Shown piece by piece: positions 9,501 through 17,129 of a stretch of 46,078 bases of DNA. The stretch lies in the IMG/VR virus record IMGVR_UViG_3300036901_000105, positions 1-46,078 of that record, one strand, 5' to 3'. Numbering within the stretch: the first letter of the stretch is position 1; each line of letters starts with the position of its first letter. The notes beneath the pieces are model-generated. The model saw only the letters and a list, made by a program, of their open reading frames with translations, was not told the DNA's origin and made no database searches. This stretch comes from a virus. The position numbers and the translations under genes were made by a program.

Positions 9501-10996
9501 GATTCAGTTATGGTCTCCAGGCTGACATCGACAACACCGACCGTATCGCTTGCTGAACCTGATTCAGTTATGGTCTCCACGCTGGAGTCAACATCACTGA
9601 CAGCGTCGCTCGCTGAGCCACTTTCGCTGACCGCGCCAACATAGGTCGAAATCGTGAAATTAACCGCGTCACTGGCCGAACCGGATTCCGCGATGTTTTG
9701 ATAGTTCGCGTCTGATGAATTGCTGCTATCGCTGGCTGAGCCACTTTCGGTGATGGTGCCAGCCCAGGTCGATGTCGTGACATTGTCCGCGTCATTGGAC
9801 GAGCCACTTTCGGCGATGATGCCAGCCCAGGTCGAGGGCGCGAAATTTGACGCGTCAGTGGCTGAACCAGATTCGGTGATGACTCCGACATAAATTGATG
9901 TCGTTTCATTGACCGTGGCACTGGCCGAACCAGTTTCGGCGATGGCTCCAACATATGTTGAAGTTGTTTCATTGACCGTATCGATGGCCGATCCACTTTC
10001 CGTGACGGTAGTAGCCCAGGTTCCGCTCGCATTGACCGCGTCGCTGGCCGTTCCACTTTCGGTGATGGCCCCGACATAGGTCGAGGTCGTGAAATTAGCC
10101 GCATCGCTGGCCGATCCAGATACCGTGATGGTTCCAGCCCAGGTTGACGTGGTGACATTTGGCGTATCGCTGGCCGATCCAGATTCCGTGATGGCCGCGC
10201 CCTTCACATAGGAGTAGTTGACGCTATCAGTATCAGTTGATGTCGTGCCAGGCTTGAAAACCGCCATATTGGCGATGAAATCGTACTGGTTCGCCGTGGT
10301 GCTGAGCGTCCACATCGGGTTGGTCGCGATGGCGGAGGATTGCACGAGATACGCAAGCGCCGAACCACAGAAACTGCCGTAGGTCGATAAGTCCTGATTG
10401 GTGATGATGAAGCCAATATTCACCGAGGCGGTGGCACCAGTACCACCAGAGAAGTTGCCCTCATTGGTGATGATCAGGCAGTCGTTCTGTGATGGCGTCA
10501 GCGATCCCGGCTGAAGGGTTCCGCTACCGGTAGTGCCTGAATAAACACCGCTCGTCTGATCGAGTGGAGATGTGGTGGCGACGCCACTGAACGCGGCGAC
10601 CTGTTGACTACCATATCCTTGGTTCATCGCGCATGTGAAGGTATGACCGGTGCCAACCGTTGGGTTGGCGACATAGAATAAGTACTCCGCCTGATTTTGA
10701 CTGGCACCATTCGGCGGGTTGGCGTATCTGACCGCCAACGTCCAGGTGTTGCCATAAGAGTCAGATGGAACTGGAGCGGTTTCATTGATTGCGATGTACT
10801 GGCCAATTGACATCACCAGCAAGGTCGCGCCCGTGGTGTTTATCGAGGTGCTGGTGGTACTGGTGCTAGTGTTGCCGTTCCAGTCGACGTTCGAGACCAG
10901 CGCGATCTTACTCGCCTTGGTCTCGATGATCACGCCAAAGCCGGTTGGATAACCGCCGACCGTGGAAGAACTTAGGGGTTGACCGCCGAACATCAT
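6512..10996 (-). CDS. Giant repeat protein, probable tail fibre or virion adhesin (1494 residues)
   Basis: The first ~250 residues are rich in Gly, Ser, Thr and aromatics (GNTWTLAVRYANPP, AFSGVATTSPLDQTSGVYSG) and look like a jelly-roll or lectin-like beta domain. The remaining ~1220 residues are about 60 tandem copies of a 20-21-residue unit with consensus I-x-E-S-G-S-A-S-D-x-V-N-x-x-x-S-T-Y-V-G-A, in two interleaved flavours (STYVGA and VDSSQET endings). The last residues (TRLFFFLAP) break the pattern. Low-charge, Ser/Thr-rich repeats of this kind fit an extended beta-structured stalk. It lies 54 bases downstream of a collagen-like gene in the same direction, so both are probably host-contact or virion-surface proteins. 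No catalytic motif is seen. Confidence 0.75.
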   Translation of the reverse strand: MMFGGQPLSSSTVGGYPTGFGVIIETKASKIALVSNVDWNGNTSTSTTSTSINTTGATLLVMSIGQYIAINETAPVPSDSYGNTWTLAVRYANPPNGASQNQAEYLFYVANPTVGTGHTFTCAMNQGYGSQQVAAFSGVATTSPLDQTSGVYSGTTGSGTLQPGSLTPSQNDCLIITNEGNFSGGTGATASVNIGFIITNQDLSTYGSFCGSALAYLVQSSAIATNPMWTLSTTANQYDFIANMAVFKPGTTSTDTDSVNYSYVKGAAITESGSASDTPNVTTSTWAGTITVSGSASDAANFTTSTYVGAITESGTASDAVNASGTWATTVTESGSAIDTVNETTSTYVGAIAETGSASATVNETTSIYVGVITESGSATDASNFAPSTWAGIIAESGSSNDADNVTTSTWAGTITESGSASDSSNSSDANYQNIAESGSASDAVNFTISTYVGAVSESGSASDAVSDVDSSVETITESGSASDTVGVVDVSLETITESGSASDVVNETNSTYVGAITESGSASDAVNFASSTYVGAITESGSASDSISISNSSYNGFIVEAGSASDAVNFTTSTYVGIISETGAAADTVTEAASTFLSVISETGSASDTASETASTFLSVISETGSASDTISAVDTTIQIIVESGSAADADNFSASTYVGAITESGSVSDTANFANSTYVGAIAESGSASDTVSDVDSSQETITESGSASDTMNETASIYVGAISETGSTSDSADFANSTYVGAIAESGFASDTVSDVDSSQETITEAGSASDVVNETNSVYGAAISETGSASDAVNGADTNAQVITESGSASDAVNFNTSTYVGANPETGSASDSVNETASTYMGAISETGSTSDSINEITSIYVGALTEAGSANDTVSNVDYSQETIAETGSSSDAVNFTTSTYVGITSESGSASDAVNFIASTYVGAISEIGSASDAISAGDVNTQAIVENGSTSDNVDSNVNLVVVAEFGFASDTTDNFTEVVAETGSATDSMNFTVSIYVGANSESGSSSDAVNFIASTYVGAISEIGSASDTISAVNFSIEGISEQGGANATDTVNETNSTYVSAVAEVGSASDAVGETSSVYGGAITESGSASDSANEFDSVYSEVVTETGSASDSVITISSVYTGIAQEVGSANDTVSETASTFVGMIIETGSAKDTISVIDVSEEAIVESGSASDSVNETTSSYVAVITEAGSASDAVSDIDSSQETITESGSANDTVNFAASTYVGMIIEAGVASDTVSDVDSSQETITESGSASDGVNFIASTYVGVITESGSASVSVNETASTYVAAITEMGTASDTVSDVDFSQEAITESGAASDAVDGNDIIYKATFEFASLANDDVDAPGSIYNSVITESGSAVDAPDTFDFGYVFNIETGAASDTVEVTISTYLGGAAETGSTSDTSDATPSGFHATVSENGAATDTVSEAASRFVASIIETGASSDLVSIVASEFIASIIETGSSIDIARSYTKDDQTRLFFFLAP
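6580..10195 (-). repeat. Long tandem array of ~60/63-bp coding repeats
   Basis: About 60 degenerate copies of a 60- or 63-bp unit, in frame in the giant repeat gene. Some stretches are nearly identical at DNA level, for instance around 8690-8790 and 8880-8970, and around 9110-9150 and 9170-9210, which suggests recent duplication or conversion. Boundaries are approximate. Confidence 0.85.
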
Positions 10997-11050
10997 GACA
11001 GCGGCTGCCTAAGAATTACCACTGTTGGTCTGACAATGATCATCATGCGA

Positions 11051-11935
11051 TCAGAAACCGTATGACGTTGCTAACAAGCACCACTTGGTGATATTAGTGC
11101 AGTACTGAAACAATGCGTAATCGATCAGACCAGCCGATGTCGACGCGACGAATTCGATGACCGTGTCGCCGAATTGCACGCTACCATCAAATGAAACCGT
11201 GAAGTTGCCTCCCGTTCCCTGAATGAATTCAAGCAGGGCTATTTGACCATTGTTTCCGGCACTCAGTGTGAATGTCGTGGAATGGTTCAATGTGATACTG
11301 TACTTTCCCGCCGTCATCGGCAGGGTTTGTGTGGAAGATGAAACCGTCACGGAAGTGACGGTTGGTGTGCTGCCATAGGCTCCGAGCGGGCCGGTCAAGC
11401 CTATCGGCCCGGTTGGTCCTGTCGGTCCCGTAACGGTTGAGGTCGCTCCTGTCGCTCCGGTCGCTCCTGTCGCTCCGGTCGCTCCGGTCGCGAAAGCATT
11501 TCCCGGTATGCCCTGAGGACCGGTGACGCCCACGGCACCTGTTGGGCCGGTTGGCCCTGGCACGAGCGAGGCGGGTCCGGTGTATCCGGTGGGTCCAATC
11601 GGGCCGGTCGGCCCTGGCACATACGAGGCTGGTCCGGTGTATCCGGTGGGTCCAATCGGGCCAGTGATCGTGGAGACGGGTCCTTGAGGCCCGGTGGGTC
11701 CGGTGTAGCCGGTGGGTCCGGTGTAACCCGTCGCTCCGGTCGCTGACGCCGAACCTGCGGGACCTCTGGGTCCGGTCGGGCCGGTGGACCCCGTCGATCC
11801 AGTGGGTCCTGTCGGATTGGAACTGATTATTTCAGTCGATGTGCCACCTGGTGCTGGCGCAATACTCGTTGAACCGCCGCCTGGTATGACTTGTCCGGTT
11901 CCTGGAATGATAATAATCTGATTAATTGATGGCAT
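11051..11935 (-). CDS. Collagen-like virion or fibre protein
   Basis: 294 residues. A short N-terminal segment ([20 protein letters not shown]) leads into a collagen-type region of G-x-y triplets (~residues 42-185: [23 protein letters not shown] and similar, with several GAT triplets) and then a C-terminal ~100-residue beta domain ([20 protein letters not shown]) of the kind that trimerises such stalks. Phage collagen-like proteins usually form fibres or needles. The gene lies directly upstream of the giant repeat gene on the same strand. A TATAAATA box sits only five bases before the ATG. Confidence 0.8.
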   Translation of the reverse strand: MPSINQIIIIPGTGQVIPGGGSTSIAPAPGGTSTEIISSNPTGPTGSTGSTGPTGPRGPAGSASATGATGYTGPTGYTGPTGPQGPVSTITGPIGPTGYTGPASYVPGPTGPIGPTGYTGPASLVPGPTGPTGAVGVTGPQGIPGNAFATGATGATGATGATGATSTVTGPTGPTGPIGLTGPLGAYGSTPTVTSVTVSSSTQTLPMTAGKYSITLNHSTTFTLSAGNNGQIALLEFIQGTGGNFTVSFDGSVQFGDTVIEFVASTSAGLIDYALFQYCTNITKWCLLATSYGF

Positions 11936-11940
11936 GCTGA

Positions 11941-11948
11941 TATTTATA
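11941..11948 (-). promoter_or_regulatory. Late-promoter-like box, leftward
   Basis: TATAAATA on the minus strand, identical to the T4 late-promoter core, immediately before the collagen-like gene. Transcription would start near the ATG, making the mRNA almost leaderless. It forms an inverted pair with the box at 12016-12023 (shared 12-mer TATAAATATCAG). Confidence 0.5.
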
Positions 11949-12015
11949 AAAATCGTGATATTCAGCCAATGCTTCGAAGTGGTAACATGGAACCGACAAC
12001 GTCTATTACAAAGTG

Positions 12016-12023
12016 TATAAATA
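12016..12023 (+). promoter_or_regulatory. Late-promoter-like box, rightward
   Basis: TATAAATA on the plus strand with no -35 partner, as in T4-type late promoters. It lies 64 bases before the preferred start of the gene at 12088 and diverges from the box at 11941. Confidence 0.6.
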
Positions 12024-12087
12024 TCAGAATATGAGCAACCGAGAAAACATGATGGATGACTCGTTACTAACTATGAGGGAATATATT

Positions 12088-12336
12088 ATGGTCACAGAGG
12101 GTTTACTACAAACTGAACATGACCACTCAGAGATAGCAATTGAGAAAGCAACCTATCAGACCCCTCAATATGATGTGCGTCTGAGAGAAGAAATCAGCGA
12201 TGTCGTCTTCAAGTTACGTGCCTTCATGGAGTCGTCTGAAGGAGAACTCGGTTTAGGTATCGAAATGGGAATGCAGCGCGCCGCCGATATGATCGAAACC
12301 GTTCTTGACCGTTGCGTTCAGCAACAGGGAGAATGA
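12088..12336 (+). CDS. Unknown small acidic protein
   Basis: 82 residues from ATG 12088, chosen because GAGGG lies seven to eight bases upstream; in-frame starts further up (GTG 12013, ATG 12031, 12049) lack such a site and overlap the promoter. The product is acidic and helical (EISDVVFKLRAFMES, RAADMIETVLDRC). Function unknown. It opens the rightward structural run 12-14.5 kb. Confidence 0.5.
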   Translation: MVTEGLLQTEHDHSEIAIEKATYQTPQYDVRLREEISDVVFKLRAFMESSEGELGLGIEMGMQRAADMIETVLDRCVQQQGE

Positions 12337-12339
12337 CTT

Positions 12340-12609
12340 TTGGACACGAAACTTCGCGGAATTATAGATGAACTGCTTGATTATGCGCCGACCAAGGACA
12401 AGGAACTGTTCATAGAAAGTCGTGGCCAACAGGTCATAGCGAGCGCGGTGAATTTGATTCGTCTGATAAGGGAATCGTTCGACGATGAAACGGCGAATGA
12501 TCTGTCGAAACGACTGGTCAGGGCCATAGCGAGCGAAGATCAGGAGAAATTCACAAGGCGTCTACGTCAGTTGCGCGAGACAGTAAAGAGCAAATCCGAT
12601 GAAAAATGA
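12340..12609 (+). CDS. Conserved T4-like phage protein, unknown
   Basis: 89 residues with a TTG start, a GGGAG site upstream and three bases after the previous stop. The core (QQVIASAVNLIRLIRESF, then RLVRAIASEDQEKFTRRLRQL) resembles a small helical protein I recall from T4-like cyanophages near head genes, but I cannot assign a gp number. A prohead-core or assembly role is a guess from context. Confidence 0.55.
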   Translation: MDTKLRGIIDELLDYAPTKDKELFIESRGQQVIASAVNLIRLIRESFDDETANDLSKRLVRAIASEDQEKFTRRLRQLRETVKSKSDEK

Positions 12610-13771
12610 AATTTCAGAAAAAGGCGCATTTAACACGCTTGGCACCAGCATCAAGAGTGGTCTCGCCAAGAAACGAGATGCCGCTCTTGGAGATTTTGGT
12701 GGCGCAAAAGAACGCCTCGGCCTGCGGGTCGCCGCCGATCAGAACATGAAAACCTGGGTGAACTGGATCACGCGACAACGCTATGGTGGCGAAAAGGTTG
12801 AAGGCAACGCCGATGATCTGCGCCGGTTCATCAAGCAGACATATGGTGATTATGCTCTGCAACAGGTCGAGCCAGCGATCCAACGAGTCTCCCAACAGAC
12901 GACCCAGGCACCACCACAACAAATCCCTGCACCCGCCGCACCGGCTGCGGTCGCCAGTACTGCCACACCGGCCATAAGCGCTCCTGCGGCGAGCAACGCG
13001 GCTCCGGCTGCTGCTGCCACACCGGCATCAACTCCGGCTGCCGCCCCTGTCGCTGCGGCTCCAAAAGCACGGGCATCAAGGGCAAAGCCCGTGCCTGTCG
13101 CCCCTGCTAATCCGGAGGTTCCAGATTGGCTCGCCAAGCAGAGAAATGCCACGAGCACAGCCAATCCTCCGCCCATGGACATTCCGCCGACCCCCCGAGA
13201 ACGAATGAACCCCCCACCCGCGAAGGCGCGGGGACGGTCTCTGCCATCCTCGAACCAATACCCGCAGCGTTACACGCCAACCGCGCCAGTGGAAAGCACC
13301 CATGTCAAAGGCAATCTCATCGAAGACGCCCTGCCAAGATCAGCAATCGACATGGTGTTGAAGCAACTCGCAATCGCTCAGATGAATCATCGTGATTCGC
13401 AACAGCCGGGTCAGCAAATCCCGACACCGGGCAGTCAGACACAAGCGAACCCGACAGGTCAGGCACAGATAAGTCAGACACAGCAAACGCAAGGAACCCC
13501 AACAGGTCAGGCGCAGCCAAATCAGGCCGCTAATGGTCAGCAACAGCGCCAGCAATCCGCACCTATCAACGTTTCTCAGATATTGAGCGCACAGGTATCC
13601 GTAGCCGGGTTGAGACGAACCAACGCCAATTTGTCTCCAGTTGATAAAGGTCGTATCGATGACGCTTTGAGCAATGGCTCAACTTCATTGGAAGAACTTC
13701 TGAATCAGCTACCAGAATTGAGGGGAGCAACGGTTGTTGGGCTATTGAAAGCACTGGAACATAGCAACTAA
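12599..13771 (+). CDS. Pro/Ala- and Gln-rich protein, probable structural or scaffold
   Basis: 390 residues. The N-terminal ~95 residues look folded (KTWVNWITRQRYGGEKV, DLRRFIKQTYGDYALQ). A long Pro/Ala linker (~105-170) and a Gln/Pro/Thr-rich linker (~270-325) flank a short helical piece, and a C-terminal ~60-residue helical domain ends the protein (SPVDKGRIDDALSNGSTSLE). Multi-domain architecture with disordered linkers is common in phage scaffolds and virion-internal proteins. It starts inside the previous gene by 11 bases, and its TAA is immediately followed by the next ATG. Confidence 0.55.
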   Translation: MKNEISEKGAFNTLGTSIKSGLAKKRDAALGDFGGAKERLGLRVAADQNMKTWVNWITRQRYGGEKVEGNADDLRRFIKQTYGDYALQQVEPAIQRVSQQTTQAPPQQIPAPAAPAAVASTATPAISAPAASNAAPAAAATPASTPAAAPVAAAPKARASRAKPVPVAPANPEVPDWLAKQRNATSTANPPPMDIPPTPRERMNPPPAKARGRSLPSSNQYPQRYTPTAPVESTHVKGNLIEDALPRSAIDMVLKQLAIAQMNHRDSQQPGQQIPTPGSQTQANPTGQAQISQTQQTQGTPTGQAQPNQAANGQQQRQQSAPINVSQILSAQVSVAGLRRTNANLSPVDKGRIDDALSNGSTSLEELLNQLPELRGATVVGLLKALEHSN

Positions 13772-14461
13772 ATGTTCTCCTTCATCAATGATCTTAGCGA
13801 AAGCCATCTGATCGCGTCGCGAACCTCGCTGAAAAACTGGGACCTCACGAAACTCTCGCAACTGGCCTACCTTTACTTCCTTGGTCTGCGTATCCTGCTG
13901 ACCAGCGACAAAAACCAGAAATGGGCCACGAATTACTGCCAGAAAGCGGGGGAGCCAAACGATTTCTTTCAATGGCGGTCAACCGGCAACGACCTTTATG
14001 TGTTTCTGCATGCGCTCAGCGCCGACCCCGACAACGAAGATGTGAAGGCGAGCGGTGATGTTCACATAAATCCCGGCATCATCCGGACATGGCTGCGCCA
14101 TTCCGATGGCAAGACACATAATTTGTTCGCCCGACTGGACGCCATGTTTCACATCACGGATTCTTCGATGAAGTCAATGCGTCGGATCGTGTCAGAATGG
14201 GAGAGCGCGGATCAGACCGAGCAACAGGATGTCCTGACGAAACTGGTTCAGATGATCCACGCCCGCGCGCCATCGAACAGTGAAATTTTGCCGCAACTCA
14301 AGCAACTCATCAAAATTGATGAGAGCGCCTCATCTGGTGGTACCAGTTCTGCGAGCGTCGCCACCGTGGTCGGTGGCCTGGGAGCGGGGTTTGATCCAAC
14401 AGACTCTTGGCGGTCAGTCTATCCGAAGAAGAAGAAAAAGCCGGTCATTTTGCACAGATGA
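13772..14461 (+). CDS. Unknown phage protein
   Basis: 229 residues, starting directly after the previous stop. The first ~170 residues look globular and helical (KLSQLAYLYFLGLRILLTS, PGIIRTWLRHSDGKTHN), followed by a Ser/Gly/Ala-rich linker and a strongly basic end (PKKKKKPV). No family is recognised. Position among structural-type genes suggests a virion or assembly role. An inverted repeat follows the stop at 14463-14478. Confidence 0.5.
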   Translation: MFSFINDLSESHLIASRTSLKNWDLTKLSQLAYLYFLGLRILLTSDKNQKWATNYCQKAGEPNDFFQWRSTGNDLYVFLHALSADPDNEDVKASGDVHINPGIIRTWLRHSDGKTHNLFARLDAMFHITDSSMKSMRRIVSEWESADQTEQQDVLTKLVQMIHARAPSNSEILPQLKQLIKIDESASSGGTSSASVATVVGGLGAGFDPTDSWRSVYPKKKKKPVILHR

Positions 14462-14462
14462 A

Positions 14463-14497
14463 CTCCCTTCTAAGGGAGGTCGTAAGTATGATACAAT
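14463..14497 (+). promoter_or_regulatory. Hairpin plus extended -10 promoter before an HNH gene
   Basis: A 7-bp inverted repeat (CTCCCTT / AAGGGAG, 14463-14478, two-base loop) follows the upstream stop codon. Then TGATACAAT at 14489-14497 is an extended -10 element, seven bases before the HNH ATG at 14504. The endonuclease therefore probably has its own, nearly leaderless transcript. Confidence 0.5.
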
Positions 14498-14503
14498 AGC
14501 AAA

Positions 14504-15049
14504 ATGAATGATGAAGTATGGAAATTGATCGTTGGCTATGAAGGCTACTATGAGGTATCAAGCCTCGGAAACATTCGATCTGTTAACAGAACAGTATTGG
14601 ACAAAAATGGCCGACGAATTCAGTTAAGAGGTCGAATGCTTAAGCCTGAAAAATCTGGATATAACAGAAATTATCGTTCCGTGAATCTATCGAAGGAGCA
14701 TGTGATTGTACATCGAGAGGTGCACGTTTTAGTCGCTGGAGAGTTTTTAGGCGAAAAGCCCGATGGTACTGAAATTTGTCACAATGACGGTGTCGGCTAC
14801 CACAACGCCGTGGACAATCTAAGATACGATACTCCATCATCTAACAGTCAAGATGCCAGAGGACATGGATTGCTTGTGGTCGTTGAGTCATCTCAACAGT
14901 CCAAGTTGACGGAATTACAGGTAAAAGAGATTCGCGAACGACATAAAAATGGAACCGGAAAGAGCCTACGTCGGTTAGGTCTCGAATATGGCGTAGGCGG
15001 CGGTGCGATTCGAAAAATAGTATTGAATATTACTTGGAAGCATGTATGA
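14504..15049 (+). CDS. HNH homing endonuclease (NUMOD4-HNH)
   Basis: 181 residues. NUMOD4 at the N-terminus (EVWKLIVGYEGYYEVSSLG, residues ~4-22), an HNH core near 78-115 (VHREVHVLVAGEF, then ICHNDGVGYHNAVDNLRYDT), and a C-terminal helix-turn-helix (KSLRRLGLEYGVGGGAIRKI) for DNA binding. Freestanding endonucleases of this type cut an allele lacking the element and spread by repair. The gene is AT-richer than its left neighbours and carries its own promoter, consistent with mobility. It overlaps the methyltransferase start as ATGA. Confidence 0.88.
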   Translation: MNDEVWKLIVGYEGYYEVSSLGNIRSVNRTVLDKNGRRIQLRGRMLKPEKSGYNRNYRSVNLSKEHVIVHREVHVLVAGEFLGEKPDGTEICHNDGVGYHNAVDNLRYDTPSSNSQDARGHGLLVVVESSQQSKLTELQVKEIRERHKNGTGKSLRRLGLEYGVGGGAIRKIVLNITWKHV

Positions 15050-15831
15050 GTGTTATAGGGGACCAAGAGATAATAGTGGCAGATTGTCTCAGTTACATGA
15101 GAACAATGGCTGCTTGTTCTGTGGATGCCGTAGTTTACAGTCCTCCTTACAATATTGGTATAAAATACCACGTTTACAACGACAAGAAGCCGAGGGATGC
15201 CTACATCGCATGGCTTCGAGATATCAGCATTGAGATAGCCCGTATCCTCAGACCAGATGGCTCATATTTCCTGAACATGGGCTCCACGAACATTGATCCA
15301 TGGATGGAGATTGATGTGGCACAATCGCTACGCAACATAATGGTGTTGCAAAATCGTATCATATGGGTAAAATCGATCAGCATCGGAGACGATACGGTTG
15401 GTCATTTCAAGCCGATCAACAGCAAACGCTTTCTCAATCATAATCATGAAACGATCTTTCACTTCACGTTAACCGGCGAAGTTACAATCGACCGCTTGGC
15501 TGTCGGCGTGCCATTCAAAGACAAAAGCAATATTTCTCGGCGCGGACACGCCCAAGATAAACGATGCGCCGGGAACGTCCGATTCATCCCGTATGATACG
15601 GTTCAATCGAAGCAGGAGAAATTTGATCACCCAGCAGGGTTTCCGGTTGGCCTTGCTGAATTTTGTATTAAATTGAGCGGGATTCAGAGTGGCGTGGTAC
15701 TTGATCCTTTCGTTGGGACGGGCACGACCCTTGTCGCAGCCGCCAAACTGGGATGGAAGGGCATCGGGATCGAGATTGATCAAAAATACGCTGATACAGC
15801 ATTAGCAAGATTGAAACACGTGCATGCTTGA
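15046..15831 (+). CDS. Site-specific DNA methyltransferase, beta class (N4-C or N6-A)
   Basis: 261 residues from ATG 15046, which overlaps the HNH stop; an upstream TTG at 15034 is less likely. Catalytic motif IV is SPPYNIG (S32-P33-P34-Y35) near the N-terminus and the SAM-binding motif I is DPFVGTGTT near the C-terminus, the order typical of beta-class enzymes. SPPY favours N4-cytosine methylation, but N6-adenine is possible. No partner restriction enzyme is nearby, so it likely protects phage DNA or modifies host DNA. Linkage to an HNH nuclease may be accidental. Confidence 0.88.
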   Translation: MSVIGDQEIIVADCLSYMRTMAACSVDAVVYSPPYNIGIKYHVYNDKKPRDAYIAWLRDISIEIARILRPDGSYFLNMGSTNIDPWMEIDVAQSLRNIMVLQNRIIWVKSISIGDDTVGHFKPINSKRFLNHNHETIFHFTLTGEVTIDRLAVGVPFKDKSNISRRGHAQDKRCAGNVRFIPYDTVQSKQEKFDHPAGFPVGLAEFCIKLSGIQSGVVLDPFVGTGTTLVAAAKLGWKGIGIEIDQKYADTALARLKHVHA

Positions 15832-15833
15832 CA

Positions 15834-16388
15834 TCATCGTTGCTCGATCAGGGATGGAGTGTTCCAACGTTCCTTGAATTTCTCGACGCACAGTGTGTTG
15901 ACTGCGCAAGCCACCGTGGATGTCCAGATGGTCGACTCGAACACCGGTCGTGGTGTTGACAGTGGCGCGGTCGTGGGATGAATCCGCCACCCCGGAGGAA
16001 TGGCGGGATATTCATAGAGTCCGAAGATTATATCACGTTTTTCGTCATATTTCTGGCGCAGCACGGCGACATCTTCGACGATCACGTTGATCGGGATACG
16101 CATGGTGCTCTGCATGCTCACATCATAAGTCTTGCAACAGGTTTCGGCTGTTTTGACCGCTTCGGTCACCGAATTCATGAAACCACGGACATCGCGATAG
16201 GTAACCCCGTCCCTGACTTTCTCCGCTCCGTGCCAGAATGATACCGTGGGAATCACGCAGCGCACCCACAGAATTTCATGGGTGAACAGGTAGGCTTCCG
16301 TTTCACCCAAGCCTCTCGCGTCGACATGCCGCACCAGGTCCATGTTCTCGATGGATACGACAGGGCCAGCTAATTTCACTGTTTCCAT
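15834..16388 (-). CDS. Unknown protein
   Basis: 184 residues from the ATG at 16388, selected because GAGGAGGA precedes it; upstream in-frame starts would run through the neighbouring gene. The N-terminal ~110 residues are mixed alpha/beta (MDLVRHVDARGLGETEAYL) and the end is less structured. No family is recognised. It follows another unknown gene on the same strand with a one-base gap and ends two bases from the methyltransferase stop. Confidence 0.6.
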   Translation of the reverse strand: METVKLAGPVVSIENMDLVRHVDARGLGETEAYLFTHEILWVRCVIPTVSFWHGAEKVRDGVTYRDVRGFMNSVTEAVKTAETCCKTYDVSMQSTMRIPINVIVEDVAVLRQKYDEKRDIIFGLYEYPAIPPGWRIHPTTAPLSTPRPVFESTIWTSTVACAVNTLCVEKFKERWNTPSLIEQR

Positions 16389-16389
16389 T

Positions 16390-16986
16390 TCAATCCTCCT
16401 CGATAGGATCATCCCATCCATCGTAAATATTGAGAATGTCCACCGAGATTCGACGTTTGGTGACAGTATGTTCAGTGTAGCCGGACGGGATCGGTTTGTT
16501 CCAGCCATTTCTGCGAGCATCACCGATGGAGCTAAAGATGCCGACACGATGCATGAGATGCGCCATGGTGGCATGCTCATTGAACGTTGAAAACTTGTAC
16601 CCCGATGGGCCTTTGAAGAGCGTGTCCAGCCGGTCCATAAAGCCTTCCGTCTTCATGAAGTCCGCGTGCACGAAGATAAAGGACGGTGGCTCCGCCAGCG
16701 AGATCGGAGCGGACGGTAACACGAACGGCTGATCGGTCTCCACCAGTATGTCGTGTTTGATCAGTTCCGATACCTGCCATGGCGACCAGTCGCTGTTTTG
16801 GTTCGGGACGAACGGAAAACCGGAGAACGACAACCCGTTCTCCTGACCACGCACGACAACACGCTTGTCGTCGATGCGATGCTCATAATACATGCGATGG
16901 TCATAATAGCCGTGTCCGTGCGAGATGCATTCATAGACCGAGCCCTCACAGACATGTCTGGCCACCAAAAACGGATACCGCATCAT
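16390..16986 (-). CDS. Unknown phage protein with GWNKP motif
   Basis: 198 residues. AAAGGACGG precedes the tandem ATGs at 16986. The C-terminal section (SSIGDARRNGWNKPIPSG, then TVTKRRISVDIL) looks like a small conserved nucleic-acid-binding or substrate-recognition module I associate with phage hypothetical proteins, but I cannot name a family. The rest is rich in Tyr, His and Phe. First gene of a two-gene leftward unit. Confidence 0.55.
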   Translation of the reverse strand: MMRYPFLVARHVCEGSVYECISHGHGYYDHRMYYEHRIDDKRVVVRGQENGLSFSGFPFVPNQNSDWSPWQVSELIKHDILVETDQPFVLPSAPISLAEPPSFIFVHADFMKTEGFMDRLDTLFKGPSGYKFSTFNEHATMAHLMHRVGIFSSIGDARRNGWNKPIPSGYTEHTVTKRRISVDILNIYDGWDDPIEED

Positions 16987-17086
16987 TCCGTCCTTTCAAA
17001 TCGCGAACTTCTTAATCATGCGGTAGGCACTTTTTGTGGCGATGTCAAGCCGCGATGCCAATTACGCGCCTTTTTGATCCAATTCG

Positions 17087-17093
17087 CTAAATA
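17087..17093 (+). promoter_or_regulatory. Late-promoter-like box
   Basis: CTAAATA 37 bases upstream of the virion-type gene at 17130. No -35 hexamer is seen 16-18 bases upstream, as expected for a T4-type late promoter. Confidence 0.6.
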
Positions 17094-17129
17094 TACGTAA
17101 CAACATATTTTCCGAAAGGATTTTTTAAC

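Noticed and set aside
6628-10158. Other ORFs within the repeat gene (for example 6628-7278 and 9568-10158 minus, 7995-8345 and 9039-9272 plus)
   Set aside because: Frame shadows produced by the repeats; arginine/proline-rich or repetitive junk without start sites.
6580-10195. CRISPR-like or satellite array
   Set aside because: The 60/63-bp periodicity is entirely explained by in-frame protein repeats with no unique spacers.
13126-13395. Second gene overlapping the Pro/Ala protein on the plus strand
   Set aside because: Arg/His/Ser-rich shadow frame with no ribosome-binding site.
12599-13771. Additional ORFs inside the Pro/Ala-rich gene (for example 12850-13182 minus)
   Set aside because: High-GC codon bias of the Ala/Pro linker leaves other frames open; none has a start site or family resemblance.
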